From: an uncultured Methylophilus sp.
GTDB lineage: Bacteria > Pseudomonadota > Gammaproteobacteria > Burkholderiales > Methylophilaceae
Reading direction: 5' to 3'
Length of the DNA stretch: 32,216 nucleotides
Assembly: GCA_936943315.1 (NCBI GenBank)
Contig: CAKZJM010000322.1
Coordinates: forward strand, 1-32,216
Shown in pieces: positions 1 to 7,122 of the stretch (position 1 is its first letter; each line of letters begins with the position of its first letter). Position numbers and translations under genes: made by a program. The notes below the pieces were generated by a model. The model ran no database searches. It saw only the letters and a list, made by a program, of their open reading frames with translations, and had not been told where the DNA came from.

Positions 1-123
1 TACTCCGTTCTGTTTTAGACATTATGATTTGTCTAGCAGAGCGGGTGAAGTCCAAAGCTTCAAATTATTCAAGATATTAGTCAGTTAAAAGCTAAGGTTC
101 CTGACTTTTTTAAAGTCCCTTTC

Positions 124-579
124 GTGCTTTCAAAAAAAGACTTTACTAAATTGTTAGCTCGTCTACTAAGCGATATCGGCTTTAGCCTTGTAAAAATCGA
201 AAAAGATCTAAGGGCTATTGTATTTTCTAAACCTTTACCAAAATCTTTGGGATTTATCTCATTATGCTTTGATAATAAACAATGGACACAACAACATCGA
301 TGGGATATTACCGTCGCGATCTCTCAGCAACCAGTCACAAAATGGTTTACATGGCGTGGCTATCCGAGTATGCCTATCGCCTTTGACTTAAGTTTATTCT
401 CTCCGGGATGGCATGATGTTAGCTATTTCTTAGATTTTGAGTCTCGCCAAGATTATCAAGGAGTTTGGCATCCTGTAAGGAGTGAAATTGATGATGATAA
501 GAATAAATATGCAGCTCTTTTTATGAGAGATGCAATTAAGAATTTAGACAGTTTGATTTCTGAATCTATAGCTGGATAA
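124..579 (+). CDS. Hypothetical protein, AT-rich orphan
   Basis: I do not recognise this 151-residue protein. It has no signal peptide or membrane segment and is rich in aromatic residues, with several Trp in the middle (for example RWDITVAIS and KWFTWRGYP). The size and look are compatible with a small soluble immunity-type or DUF4304-like protein, but that is only an impression. The start is uncertain. The GTG at 124 has no Shine-Dalgarno sequence, and the same frame stays open upstream to a stop at 46-48 without another ATG, GTG or TTG. A short ATG frame at 24-80 lies in a different register, so a 5' truncation or frameshift is possible. The base composition is clearly more AT-rich than the genes from 784 onward, which suggests acquired DNA or the end of a genomic island. 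Confidence 0.55.
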   Translation: MLSKKDFTKLLARLLSDIGFSLVKIEKDLRAIVFSKPLPKSLGFISLCFDNKQWTQQHRWDITVAISQQPVTKWFTWRGYPSMPIAFDLSLFSPGWHDVSYFLDFESRQDYQGVWHPVRSEIDDDKNKYAALFMRDAIKNLDSLISESIAG

Positions 580-601
580 AAAGCTCTAAAAGTGAGCTTT
601 T
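579..601 (+). terminator. Stem-loop at the stop codon of the orphan gene
   Basis: A perfect 8-bp inverted repeat, AAAAGCTC (579-586) and GAGCTTTT (594-601), has a 7-nt loop and begins inside the TAA stop codon of the orphan gene. The 3' arm itself ends in four T, with no longer T-run after it. It is a plausible weak intrinsic terminator that may work in both directions, because both ends are A/T runs. The following 602-783 shows no gene that I can support. Confidence 0.45.
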
Positions 602-783
602 ACGCGTCTGTCGCGTAATATGGCATTTCAATCGTGCCTATTCTGCAAAGCCACTTTTTAAAGTTTATCGTTCAGTGTAGAAAGGCGAGATATCTGGAGG
701 TAAATTGCCAGCGACTTGTAGTTTTAATAGCTATCTAACCGTTAGTGCAAAGCGCGTCGTATCGCTGCCATTCTAATGGTAGG

Positions 784-1188
784 TCAGGAATTACTTAAGT
801 CCTGAAACTGGAGATACACTCGCCAACCGCCAAAATTTGATATATCAGTAGCACTTTCACTCGCATAAGCTTCACATAAAAACCCAGCGACTTGTTCACC
901 ATTTTGCAGCGTGAGTGTGCCGAAGCCGAGAGGGGCCGGGACGCTGGCGACCAGTTTGCCGTAATTCTCCAGGGGCAGTTGCCAGACTTCCAGGGCGATT
1001 TGGCTGCCGCCTGTATTGACTCTGACCAGGCCGGGCCGGGGTGGGTTAAAGCCTGCCAGGTGATAGAGTTTGTAGTCGGCCGAGGTGTGGTCGGCGCGTA
1101 CAAAGGTCGCTTGCAGCGCCAGGAGTTGCGGGTTGAGGGGTAGGCCTTGCATATGGGCGCCGCAGACGGCGACCTCTATCATGGTCAT
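784..1188 (-). CDS. Allophanate hydrolase C-terminal domain as a separate protein
   Basis: This 134-residue protein matches the C-terminal domain of AtzF/allophanate hydrolase (gamma-glutamylcyclotransferase-like fold). It begins with the typical run IEVAVCGAHMQGLPLNPQL near its N-terminus. In the full-length enzyme this domain acts after the amidase step on the carboxylated product. In some AtzF enzymes it is dispensable in vitro. I chose the ATG at 1188 because GGAAGGA lies six bases upstream; the ATG at 1206 would put that Shine-Dalgarno inside the coding region. The amidase gene ends at 1216, so the two halves are adjacent on the same strand with about 27 bp between them. This is a real gene boundary with its own ribosome site rather than a simple frameshift. 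It is the last gene of the biuret/allophanate operon. Confidence 0.8.
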   Translation of the reverse strand: MTMIEVAVCGAHMQGLPLNPQLLALQATFVRADHTSADYKLYHLAGFNPPRPGLVRVNTGGSQIALEVWQLPLENYGKLVASVPAPLGFGTLTLQNGEQVAGFLCEAYASESATDISNFGGWRVYLQFQDLSNS

Positions 1189-1215
1189 GGTGTTTCCTTC
1201 CGGCATGTCATTGTA

Positions 1216-2544
1216 TTAACGGCCTAGTTGTTTGGCGAGATCAATCAGCATGTCATCGTGAAACGCAGGTGCGCACAGGGTGATGCCAAATGGCAGGCCG
1301 TTTTGTTGAAAACCGGCCGGGATGGCGATGGCGCATAAGTCGAGCAGGTTCATAAAATTGGTGTAGTAACCGAGGTTGCTATTGGTTTGAATAGGGTCGC
1401 GTTCTACTTCGTCAATGGTATAAATGGTGCCCGCGGTGGGGGTGACAATCAGGTCGATGTCTGCCCAGGTTTTTTGCGCTTGCGCCTGGTTGGCCTTGAG
1501 TTGGTAGAGGGTGTGATAGGCGTCGGCCGCACTGAATTTGCTGGCTCCCTGAATAATATTGCGGGTGACGGGATACATCGCCTCTGCTTGTGATTCGATA
1601 AATGGCCGGATGGCGGCATAGCGTTCTGCCACAATCGCGCCTTCGTAAAGAAGCCGGGCGGTGTTCAGGAAGACCGAAAAATCAATATCGACCCGCTGAC
1701 CGCCCATGGCCACCAGCTCTTGAATGGCGTTATTAAACAGGCCAGGCGTTTCTGGATTGCCAAAAAATTGAAGTTGTTCCGCATAGGGCACACCAAAACG
1801 GAATTCAGGCTTGAGCGCTGGTGTTGTGTGGTTGGGCGAGGGGCGTGAATATGGGTCGGCTGCGTCTTCGCCTTGGGCAATCGCCAGCACTTGTTCGGCA
1901 TCTTCAGTGTTGCGGGCAAAAATGGAGACGCAATCAAGCGAGCGGCAGGCGGGCACCACGCCGTGGGTGCTCAACAGCCCGCAACTCGGTTTGATGCCGA
2001 CCAGATTGTTGAACGCGGCAGGCACGCGGCCTGAACCTGCGGTGTCTGTGCCCAGGCTGAAGCTCGCCATGCCGAGCGCGACTGCGACGGCAGAACCGGA
2101 GCTGGAGCCACCTGAGATATAAGCCGGGTCGATACTGTTTTTGCAGGCGCCATAGGGAGACCTCACGCCGACTAATCCTGTGGCAAATTGGTCTAGATTG
2201 GTTTTACCTACCGGAATGGCACCCGCGGCAATGAGTTTTTTAACCACGGTGGCATGTTGATCCGCTGTGTACGCATAGGCCGGGCAAGCGGCCGTTGTGG
2301 GGAAGCCAGCCAGGTCTATGTTGTCTTTAATCGCAAACGGGATGCCGTATAAGGGGAGTTTTAACGGATCCATGGTTTCGAGTTGGCGGGCATGCCCCAG
2401 CATTTCTGTGAGGGCTAGGCGTGTTATCCACACATGGTGGCTATCCTCACCATGAATGGTGCTAGCGAGCTGTTCCACCAGTTGGCTGGGCCTGAGTGAG
2501 CCATCCAGATAGGCTTTTCTTAAATGGGTGATGCTGAGATTCAT
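1216..2544 (-). CDS. atzF: Allophanate hydrolase, amidase domain (AtzF-like)
   Basis: A 442-residue amidase-signature enzyme. The Ser-cisSer-Lys triad is visible: Lys73 in FAIKDNID, the SGGSSSGSA run at 144-152, and the nucleophile Ser171 in GTDTAGSGRVP. The sequence follows AtzF/DUR1,2-type allophanate hydrolases (for example GKTNLDQFATGLVGVRSPYG), which convert allophanate to ammonia and carboxylated products that decay to CO2. The length equals the amidase half only; the usual ~600-residue enzyme carries its C-terminal domain in the same chain, and here that domain is the next gene. The start ATG at 2544 has GGAG about ten bases upstream, and the gene follows the permease stop by 34 bp. 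No urea carboxylase is present nearby, so biuret or carboxybiuret rather than urea is the likely source of allophanate. Confidence 0.88.
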   Translation of the reverse strand: MNLSITHLRKAYLDGSLRPSQLVEQLASTIHGEDSHHVWITRLALTEMLGHARQLETMDPLKLPLYGIPFAIKDNIDLAGFPTTAACPAYAYTADQHATVVKKLIAAGAIPVGKTNLDQFATGLVGVRSPYGACKNSIDPAYISGGSSSGSAVAVALGMASFSLGTDTAGSGRVPAAFNNLVGIKPSCGLLSTHGVVPACRSLDCVSIFARNTEDAEQVLAIAQGEDAADPYSRPSPNHTTPALKPEFRFGVPYAEQLQFFGNPETPGLFNNAIQELVAMGGQRVDIDFSVFLNTARLLYEGAIVAERYAAIRPFIESQAEAMYPVTRNIIQGASKFSAADAYHTLYQLKANQAQAQKTWADIDLIVTPTAGTIYTIDEVERDPIQTNSNLGYYTNFMNLLDLCAIAIPAGFQQNGLPFGITLCAPAFHDDMLIDLAKQLGR

Positions 2545-2578
2545 GCGGAATCGTGCTCCATACTGACTGGGCTATGGC

Positions 2579-4141
2579 TCAATGTGCGCTGGCAGGGCTG
2601 GCGGTCATGGGATGAAAGCGGGCATATTGGCTGCTCAACCCGAGTAATAGCGACACGGCGAGATAGCTGGCCGCAATCGGCAGAGATTGAGCAATGCCGA
2701 TCGCTTCGCCATGCATGAGGCCAAAAAACGTGAATATGGCGGCGGTCAGTGCAAAAGTGGCCGCCTGGATCAGCTTGCGGTCTATGACGAGGGCGGCAAT
2801 CGCACCCAGCATCAAGCCGCCCAGAATGGCACCGCCGCCCAGCACTTCCAGCCCGTGGTACAGCACACCCACCTGGCCGAGTTTATCCAACCCCAGCGTG
2901 GCGGCATTGGTGCCTGCCACTGCTAGCACATTGTCAATTTGCAGTTTTCCCCAGGCGGCGACATGCGGTAGAAACGCCAGGATAATCGCCGGGGCATGAC
3001 TTTTTGGGGTTTCCTGAAATGCTTGTGCCCCGATCAGCATGCCAATATAGAGCAGGATAGGGGAAATGGCGACCACCGGGATCAGCGAGGCCATGAGCGC
3101 AATGATGCCTAACCAGGAAAGCAACAGCACCATGATGCCGGTGGCAGCTGAGTAACCGATGCGCCCGCCCATGGCTTTCCAGCCGGGGTGGCCGATATAC
3201 ACAGCATTGATGAACGGGTTACCCATCAGGCAGCCCACCAGGCTGATCACGCCATCTGCAGACAATACCCGCGTTGTCGGAAAACTGTCGCCGCCCGCCG
3301 CGGCACTTTCCACGTTGTCCATGGCTTCGACCAGGTCATAAATCCCGAATGGAATGGCGGTGACCAGAATCACGCCCAAGAACTCAAATCCTGAAAAGAC
3401 GTGGCCGAATGCAGGCAACGGTAATGAAAAGCCAAAGTTCGCCAACGCGCCAGTGACATTGTCCATGCTCATATGCGCATAGTTGAGGCCAAACAGGTTT
3501 GAACCCCAGGCAACCAGGGTGCCAGCCGCTATCGCCACCAACCCTGCCGGAACGCCCTTGAAGTAGCGCACGCCGCCGAACCAGCTGGCCAATATGATGG
3601 CAAAACACACAACGCCAACCATGGGGGTCATGAACATTTCGAGGGCCGGGCGCAAGCTGATAAACGCCACTGACACGCCTGCCAAGGTGCCCAGTAACGC
3701 CGCACGCGGTGTGATCTTGCGGATGACGGGCGCAATCAGGCCACCCAGCATCAGGACAAAACTCTGGATAAACACCCAGGCCAGCCCTGCCTCCCAGCCC
3801 TTGACCGGGTCTCCGCTGCTCAGCGAGATCGGCAGCATGATGACAAACACCACCACAAACATATGTGGCACGCTGACGCCCGAGGGTAAGGCGCAGACGT
3901 CATTGCGGCCAGTCTCGCGGGCCAGCTTGAGCGCCAGCCAGGCGTAATACATGGTGCTTAAAAACAGCATGAGGCCGGTGGCAGGCAAGATTCTCCCAAA
4001 CACCATGTCATCCGGCATTTTGAGCACAAACCGCAGCAAGCCGGTGAGCACCAGCAGGTTGACGAGAATATTGGTGCCAAAGCCGAAAAAAGCGTTCCAG
4101 TCACCGGGTGACCAGAGTTTGATGCCTGAAGCCGTTGTCAT
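2579..4141 (-). CDS. NCS2-family purine/pyrimidine-type permease
   Basis: A 520-residue polytopic membrane protein with roughly 12-14 hydrophobic segments. It resembles the AzgA-like branch of the NCS2 (nucleobase-ascorbate transporter) family, with the conserved stretches AMDNVESAAAGGDSFP and GCLMGNPFINAVYIGHPG in the second half. Such carriers import xanthine, uracil, urate or related ring ureides with protons. The operon position, between the biuret-hydrolase-like gene and allophanate hydrolase, suggests it imports the substrate of this pathway, perhaps a cyanurate-, barbiturate- or biuret-like compound. The actual substrate cannot be read from the sequence. The start ATG at 4141 has GAGGAG nine bases upstream. 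The upstream hydrolase stops at 4174, a 32-bp gap consistent with one transcript. Confidence 0.85.
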   Translation of the reverse strand: MTTASGIKLWSPGDWNAFFGFGTNILVNLLVLTGLLRFVLKMPDDMVFGRILPATGLMLFLSTMYYAWLALKLARETGRNDVCALPSGVSVPHMFVVVFVIMLPISLSSGDPVKGWEAGLAWVFIQSFVLMLGGLIAPVIRKITPRAALLGTLAGVSVAFISLRPALEMFMTPMVGVVCFAIILASWFGGVRYFKGVPAGLVAIAAGTLVAWGSNLFGLNYAHMSMDNVTGALANFGFSLPLPAFGHVFSGFEFLGVILVTAIPFGIYDLVEAMDNVESAAAGGDSFPTTRVLSADGVISLVGCLMGNPFINAVYIGHPGWKAMGGRIGYSAATGIMVLLLSWLGIIALMASLIPVVAISPILLYIGMLIGAQAFQETPKSHAPAIILAFLPHVAAWGKLQIDNVLAVAGTNAATLGLDKLGQVGVLYHGLEVLGGGAILGGLMLGAIAALVIDRKLIQAATFALTAAIFTFFGLMHGEAIGIAQSLPIAASYLAVSLLLGLSSQYARFHPMTASPASAH

Positions 4142-4173
4142 AGATGGATTCTCCTCAAAAGGCGTGTGCCTGA

Positions 4174-4845
4174 TTAATGTTGTAATGCGTTCACCACTTG
4201 ATGGCTTTCGGTCACCCAGCCAAAAATGGCGCTTTGAGCAGCAAACATGCGCAGGCTCACAGCGTGAAATTCGCGGTTATATGAAGCACAGCAATCGCCT
4301 GGGATCAGGCATCTGAAGCCGCGGTCATTTGCCTCGCGCACGGTGGTGTGTACGCAGACTTCGGTGGTCACCCCGCCCACAATCAGGGTGCTAATCTTGC
4401 GATTGCGTAAAATCAACTCCAGGTCGGTGGCATAAAATGAGCCTTTGCCTGGCTTGTCTATGACGGGCTCTCCCGGCAGGGGATACAGATCTGGAATAAT
4501 GTCGTGCCCGGCCTCGCCACGAATCAGAATGCGGCCCATCGGCCCGGCATCGCCGATGCGTACTTTGGGGGAGCCGCGGTGCACTTTGGCCTCGAACGCA
4601 TCGTGCATGTCAGCCCGGTGACCTTCACGCGTGTGTATCACCAGCATGCCTTGTGCCCTGGCGGCTTTGAGGAGCGCCTGGCAGGGCGCAATGGCTGCTT
4701 TAAGCAAGCTAACATCATTGCCCAGGCTTTGCCCGAAGCCGCCTTCCTCTATAAAGTCGCGCTGCATGTCTATGATCAGAACAGCCGTCTGTTGCGGGTC
4801 AAAAGTGAAGGGTTCCGGCAAGGCAGGCACGGTACAGGTTTTCAT
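4174..4845 (-). CDS. biuH: Cysteine hydrolase, biuret hydrolase-like
   Basis: An isochorismatase-fold cysteine hydrolase of 223 residues. The expected Asp-Lys-Cys triad is present: Asp26 in LIIDMQRDF, Lys131 in IDKPGKGSFYATDL, and Cys164 in GVTTEVCVHTTVREANDRG. The wording around these motifs (GFGQSLGNDVS, RIGDAGPMGRIL, DCCASY) is that of biuret hydrolases (BiuH), which release ammonia from biuret to give allophanate. A related ureide amidohydrolase cannot be excluded. I prefer the ATG at 4845 over a GTG at 4869. The predicted sigma54 start site is at about 4879, and the GTG would leave only ten bases of leader. The gene is the first of the operon with the permease and split allophanate hydrolase, which supports the biuret-to-allophanate-to-ammonia order. 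Confidence 0.82.
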   Translation of the reverse strand: MKTCTVPALPEPFTFDPQQTAVLIIDMQRDFIEEGGFGQSLGNDVSLLKAAIAPCQALLKAARAQGMLVIHTREGHRADMHDAFEAKVHRGSPKVRIGDAGPMGRILIRGEAGHDIIPDLYPLPGEPVIDKPGKGSFYATDLELILRNRKISTLIVGGVTTEVCVHTTVREANDRGFRCLIPGDCCASYNREFHAVSLRMFAAQSAIFGWVTESHQVVNALQH

Positions 4846-4877
4846 AGGGGCTTTTTCTTCATCTAACACTATTCTGA

Positions 4878-4885
4878 TGTATACA
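4878..4885. promoter_or_regulatory. GntR-type operator over the biuH start site
   Basis: The palindrome TGTATACA, in the context ATGTATACAACA, overlaps the predicted transcription start (about 4879) of the biuH operon. The same core and flank (TGTATACAACA) occurs over the start site of the atzG operon at 7061-7071. The two copies next to a GntR/FCD regulator gene suggest it is that regulator's operator, although binding is inferred. Confidence 0.6.
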
Positions 4886-4889
4886 ACAA

Positions 4890-4905
4890 AGCAAATCGTA
4901 TGCCT
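4890..4905 (-). promoter_or_regulatory. Sigma54 (-24/-12) promoter of the biuH operon
   Basis: On the minus strand the sequence reads AGGCATACGATTTGCT. It has GG and GC exactly 12 bp apart and fits the sigma54 consensus TGGCAC-N5-TTGCW in nearly all defined positions. The predicted start site is at about 4879, giving a leader of about 33 bases before the ATG at 4845. Confidence 0.72.
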
Positions 4906-5002
4906 GCGCGCATGTGAGCCAGACTCTGAAAAAAGTTGTTTTAAAACAGTCTTTAACGCGCTGGTTAACGCAGGGGGGATAGACTTAAACAGTCATTGAA
5001 TG

Positions 5003-5017
5003 GCAACAAAATGGTGC
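5003..5017. promoter_or_regulatory. NtrC-like enhancer site 1
   Basis: GCAACAAAATGGTGC matches the NtrC consensus GCACYANNNTGGTGC with a single mismatch, and includes the classical AAAATGGTGC half. Its centre (5010) lies about 131 bp upstream of the predicted sigma54 start site at 4879, a usual enhancer distance. Confidence 0.65.
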
Positions 5018-5022
5018 GGATT

Positions 5023-5037
5023 GCACCATACTTGTAC
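5023..5037. promoter_or_regulatory. NtrC-like enhancer site 2
   Basis: GCACCATACTTGTAC matches the NtrC consensus with two mismatches and sits in the longer dyad TTGCACCATACTTGTACAA. Its centre (5030) is 20 bp, two helical turns, from site 1. The facing half-sites of the two create a perfect inverted repeat, ATGGTGC and GCACCAT, at 5011-5029. Confidence 0.5.
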
Positions 5038-5080
5038 AACAGAGCGGGTACATTAGGACCTGTAAATCAGTACTTGCCTA

Positions 5081-5449
5081 TCAGGCATTGAGGAAAGACA
5101 CATGGGCGGCGGCGATTTTCCAGCCTTGTGCCGTACGTATCCAGCTTTGACTCTGACGGCCATGGATATCTCCGCGCTTGAATTCGGTGCTGGCGTTGGC
5201 ATAGTCTGTACCATAGGTCGTGATCACCGTATTCAAAAGTATGCGTGCCGCGGGGGCGGGGCGCTGTTTCCTGAAGTTGGCAATTTGCTCCCAGCCATAC
5301 AGATTTTCTGTCGCGCCATAACGCACGGCATGCGGACTTTGCCAGAAAAAATCAATCAGGGCTGTCACGTCATTACTGGTTAGCGCCCGCTCATACGCGG
5401 CAAACACCGCTTCTACTTCAGCCAATATTACGGGGTCGTTGATTTGCAT
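5081..5449 (-). CDS. atzH: AtzH-like protein (DUF3225, SnoaL-like fold)
   Basis: A 122-residue soluble protein matching the DUF3225/AtzH family that accompanies AtzE and AtzG in cyanurate-type clusters. Recognisable segments are VEAVFAAYERALTSNDV, FFWQSPHAVRYGATENLYG and the ending WKIAAAHVSFL. The fold is a small alpha+beta barrel of the NTF2/SnoaL type. Its role is less settled than that of AtzEG; it has been linked to handling the carboxylated intermediate between carboxybiuret and allophanate. It lies 15 bp after atzE on the same strand and is the last gene of the atzGEH operon. A small TGCCT/AGGCA stem lies near its stop, but there is no convincing terminator. Confidence 0.85.
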   Translation of the reverse strand: MQINDPVILAEVEAVFAAYERALTSNDVTALIDFFWQSPHAVRYGATENLYGWEQIANFRKQRPAPAARILLNTVITTYGTDYANASTEFKRGDIHGRQSQSWIRTAQGWKIAAAHVSFLNA

Positions 5450-5464
5450 GGAGACCTCAATCTT

Positions 5465-6817
5465 TTAGTGTCTGACCACAGGAGCCTGGCAGACCGATTG
5501 TTGTTGTAACCAGTGAGCCACTGCCAGCAACCTGGATTCCTGGTGAGGGGCGCCAATCAGTTGCACCGCAATCGGTAACTGGCCGGGCACATGCACAGGC
5601 ACGGCCACCACGGGCAAGCCGATGAATGAAATGGGCTGGGTAAACATGCCCATGTTAGGACGTAACGGCATGCGCTGGCCCTGGATCACCATTTCCTCCT
5701 GGCCCAACGGTTGCGCACAACAAGGGGTGGCGGGCGCAATCAGAATGTCATGGTGTGCAAACAGTTGCATGGCCTGCTCAAAAAACCAGCGGCGCAAGCG
5801 CTGTGCCTGGAGATACCAGGTGGCGGGTACGATAGTCCCTGCCGCCAACCTTGGCATCACCAGCGGATCAAACTCGTTGGCTTGCGTGCGCAGTCTTTCC
5901 AGGTGGCGGTTGCCGCCTTCGCTGGCGGTGATCAAATAGGCGGCTGAGCGGGCACGCGCGACCTCAGGCAACTCCACCGTCTTGCTGGCTTGCAGCGCGT
6001 CACATACCGCAGTCACCGCTGCCTGCGCTTGTGCATCGCCTTGCTCAAAATAGCCGCCTAAGCGGGCCACCCGGTTTGAGAGGGGATCGGTTGGCGCCAG
6101 CGGCTGGCTGTCTAACACTTCAAAGCAGGCAGACAGGTCGGCGGCTGAGCGTGCAAACAGTCCGGCGTGGTCAAAACTGTGCACAAACGGAAACATGCCT
6201 TGCAGAGACAACCGGCCGTAGGTAGGTTTGAGTCCAAACAGTCCGCACATTGAAGAGGGCACCCGCACCGACCCATTGGTATCCGAACCGAGTGTGAGCG
6301 GCACAAAGCCAGCCGCCACAGCAGCTGCCGAGCCGCCTGATGACCCACCAGCACTGCGGCTGGGGTCGTGCGGATTGCGGCTGGCACCATAGTGATGATT
6401 TTCCGTGGTGAAGCCGTAGGCATATTCGTCCATATTGAGGGCGCCCAGCAGAACTGCGCCTGCTTGCTGCATTAAATGAACCAACTGTGCATCTGCCGTG
6501 GCTGGAGGATGACGCTGGTTGATTTTGGAACCCGCTAACGTCGAAAGCCCGGCAATATCAAACAGATTTTTGACGGCGTATGGCACGCCCGCCAAGGGCG
6601 GCAATGTCTCACCCCGTTTCCGGGCGGCATCAATCGCAGCCGCTTCTTGCAAGGCGCGGCTAGCGGTCACCGTGGTAAAACTGTTATACCGCCCGTCATG
6701 TTGGGCAATCTCTGCCAGGGCCTGTTCGGTGACACTCACGGCGCTGACCTCTCCTTGACGGATTGCTGCCGCGATTGCCAGGGCTTCATCGCGCCCACTC
6801 ATCAGCGGCGCCTTCAT
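5465..6817 (-). CDS. atzE: 1-carboxybiuret hydrolase subunit AtzE
   Basis: A 450-residue amidase-signature enzyme with Lys83 in YAVKNLFD, the GGSSGGSAAAVAAG segment at 157-170, and the nucleophile Ser183 in GSDTNGSVRVP. Family-specific runs such as LAGSKIN and GALNMDEYAYGFTTEN point to AtzE, the catalytic subunit of 1-carboxybiuret hydrolase. That enzyme removes one amino group as ammonia. AtzE works only with its small partner AtzG, as GatA does with GatC. Here atzG lies directly upstream with an ATGA overlap of start and stop, so the two proteins are probably made in coupled amounts. A GatA role is unlikely because GatB is absent and the neighbours are ureide genes. Confidence 0.9.
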   Translation of the reverse strand: MKAPLMSGRDEALAIAAAIRQGEVSAVSVTEQALAEIAQHDGRYNSFTTVTASRALQEAAAIDAARKRGETLPPLAGVPYAVKNLFDIAGLSTLAGSKINQRHPPATADAQLVHLMQQAGAVLLGALNMDEYAYGFTTENHHYGASRNPHDPSRSAGGSSGGSAAAVAAGFVPLTLGSDTNGSVRVPSSMCGLFGLKPTYGRLSLQGMFPFVHSFDHAGLFARSAADLSACFEVLDSQPLAPTDPLSNRVARLGGYFEQGDAQAQAAVTAVCDALQASKTVELPEVARARSAAYLITASEGGNRHLERLRTQANEFDPLVMPRLAAGTIVPATWYLQAQRLRRWFFEQAMQLFAHHDILIAPATPCCAQPLGQEEMVIQGQRMPLRPNMGMFTQPISFIGLPVVAVPVHVPGQLPIAVQLIGAPHQESRLLAVAHWLQQQSVCQAPVVRH

Positions 6818-7032
6818 TGGCCGCTCCTTTCATCACCGGGGCGAAATTCTGGTGCCGGTTCAATATGCTCAGCCAATGGCCAGCCCATCACGCGCTCGGC
6901 ATGGCTGAGCAACAGGGAGTAATGACGCGCGGTGTGTAACAGGTCTTCGGGCTGGAGGGTGATGCCATGCAGTGCTAATTGGCGCGAGATAAATACTAAA
7001 GTGTCAGCATCTTGCTGCGGGGTGTCGGACAA
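6814..7032 (-). CDS. atzG: 1-carboxybiuret hydrolase subunit AtzG
   Basis: A 72-residue GatC-like protein with an N-terminal helical part and the characteristic C-terminal segment MGWPLAEHIEPAPEFRPGD that wraps the amidase partner. AtzG stabilises AtzE in an A2G2-type complex. It is the first gene of the atzG-atzE-atzH operon and overlaps atzE by 4 bp. The predicted sigma54 start site at about 7063 leaves a 31-base leader, and the GntR-type palindrome lies on that start site. Confidence 0.88.
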   Translation of the reverse strand: MSDTPQQDADTLVFISRQLALHGITLQPEDLLHTARHYSLLLSHAERVMGWPLAEHIEPAPEFRPGDERSGQ

Positions 7033-7059
7033 AACAGGCTCCTGGATCAGTCTGGGTTA

Positions 7060-7069
7060 TTGTATACAA
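7060..7069. promoter_or_regulatory. GntR-type operator over the atzG start site
   Basis: TTGTATACAA is a perfect 10-bp palindrome of the kind bound by FCD-type GntR regulators. It covers the predicted start site (about 7063) of the sigma54 promoter of atzG. The core TGTATACAACA is repeated at the biuH promoter (4878-4888). Confidence 0.68.
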
Positions 7070-7073
7070 CAGA

Positions 7074-7089
7074 TGCCAAGCAAGTGCCA
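7074..7089 (-). promoter_or_regulatory. Sigma54 (-24/-12) promoter of atzGEH
   Basis: The minus strand reads TGGCACTTGCTTGGCA. The -24 element TGGCAC is perfect, and the -12 element has GC at the correct 12-bp distance, with one mismatch to TTGCA. No clear NtrC site is visible in the 200 bp upstream, which lies within the 3' end of the GntR gene. Confidence 0.68.
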
Positions 7090-7122
7090 TACCAATGCTG
7101 CTGAAGCGTCGCGGAGAGGGGG

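Noticed and set aside
1206..1216. Frameshift or sequencing error separating the two allophanate hydrolase domains
   Set aside because: The second gene has a good ribosome site at the right distance from its ATG at 1188, which is better explained by a true two-gene arrangement.
5011..5029. ATGGTGC-N5-GCACCAT as a single independent operator
   Set aside because: The arms are in the opposite order to an NtrC site and are better explained as the facing half-sites of two adjacent NtrC-like sites.
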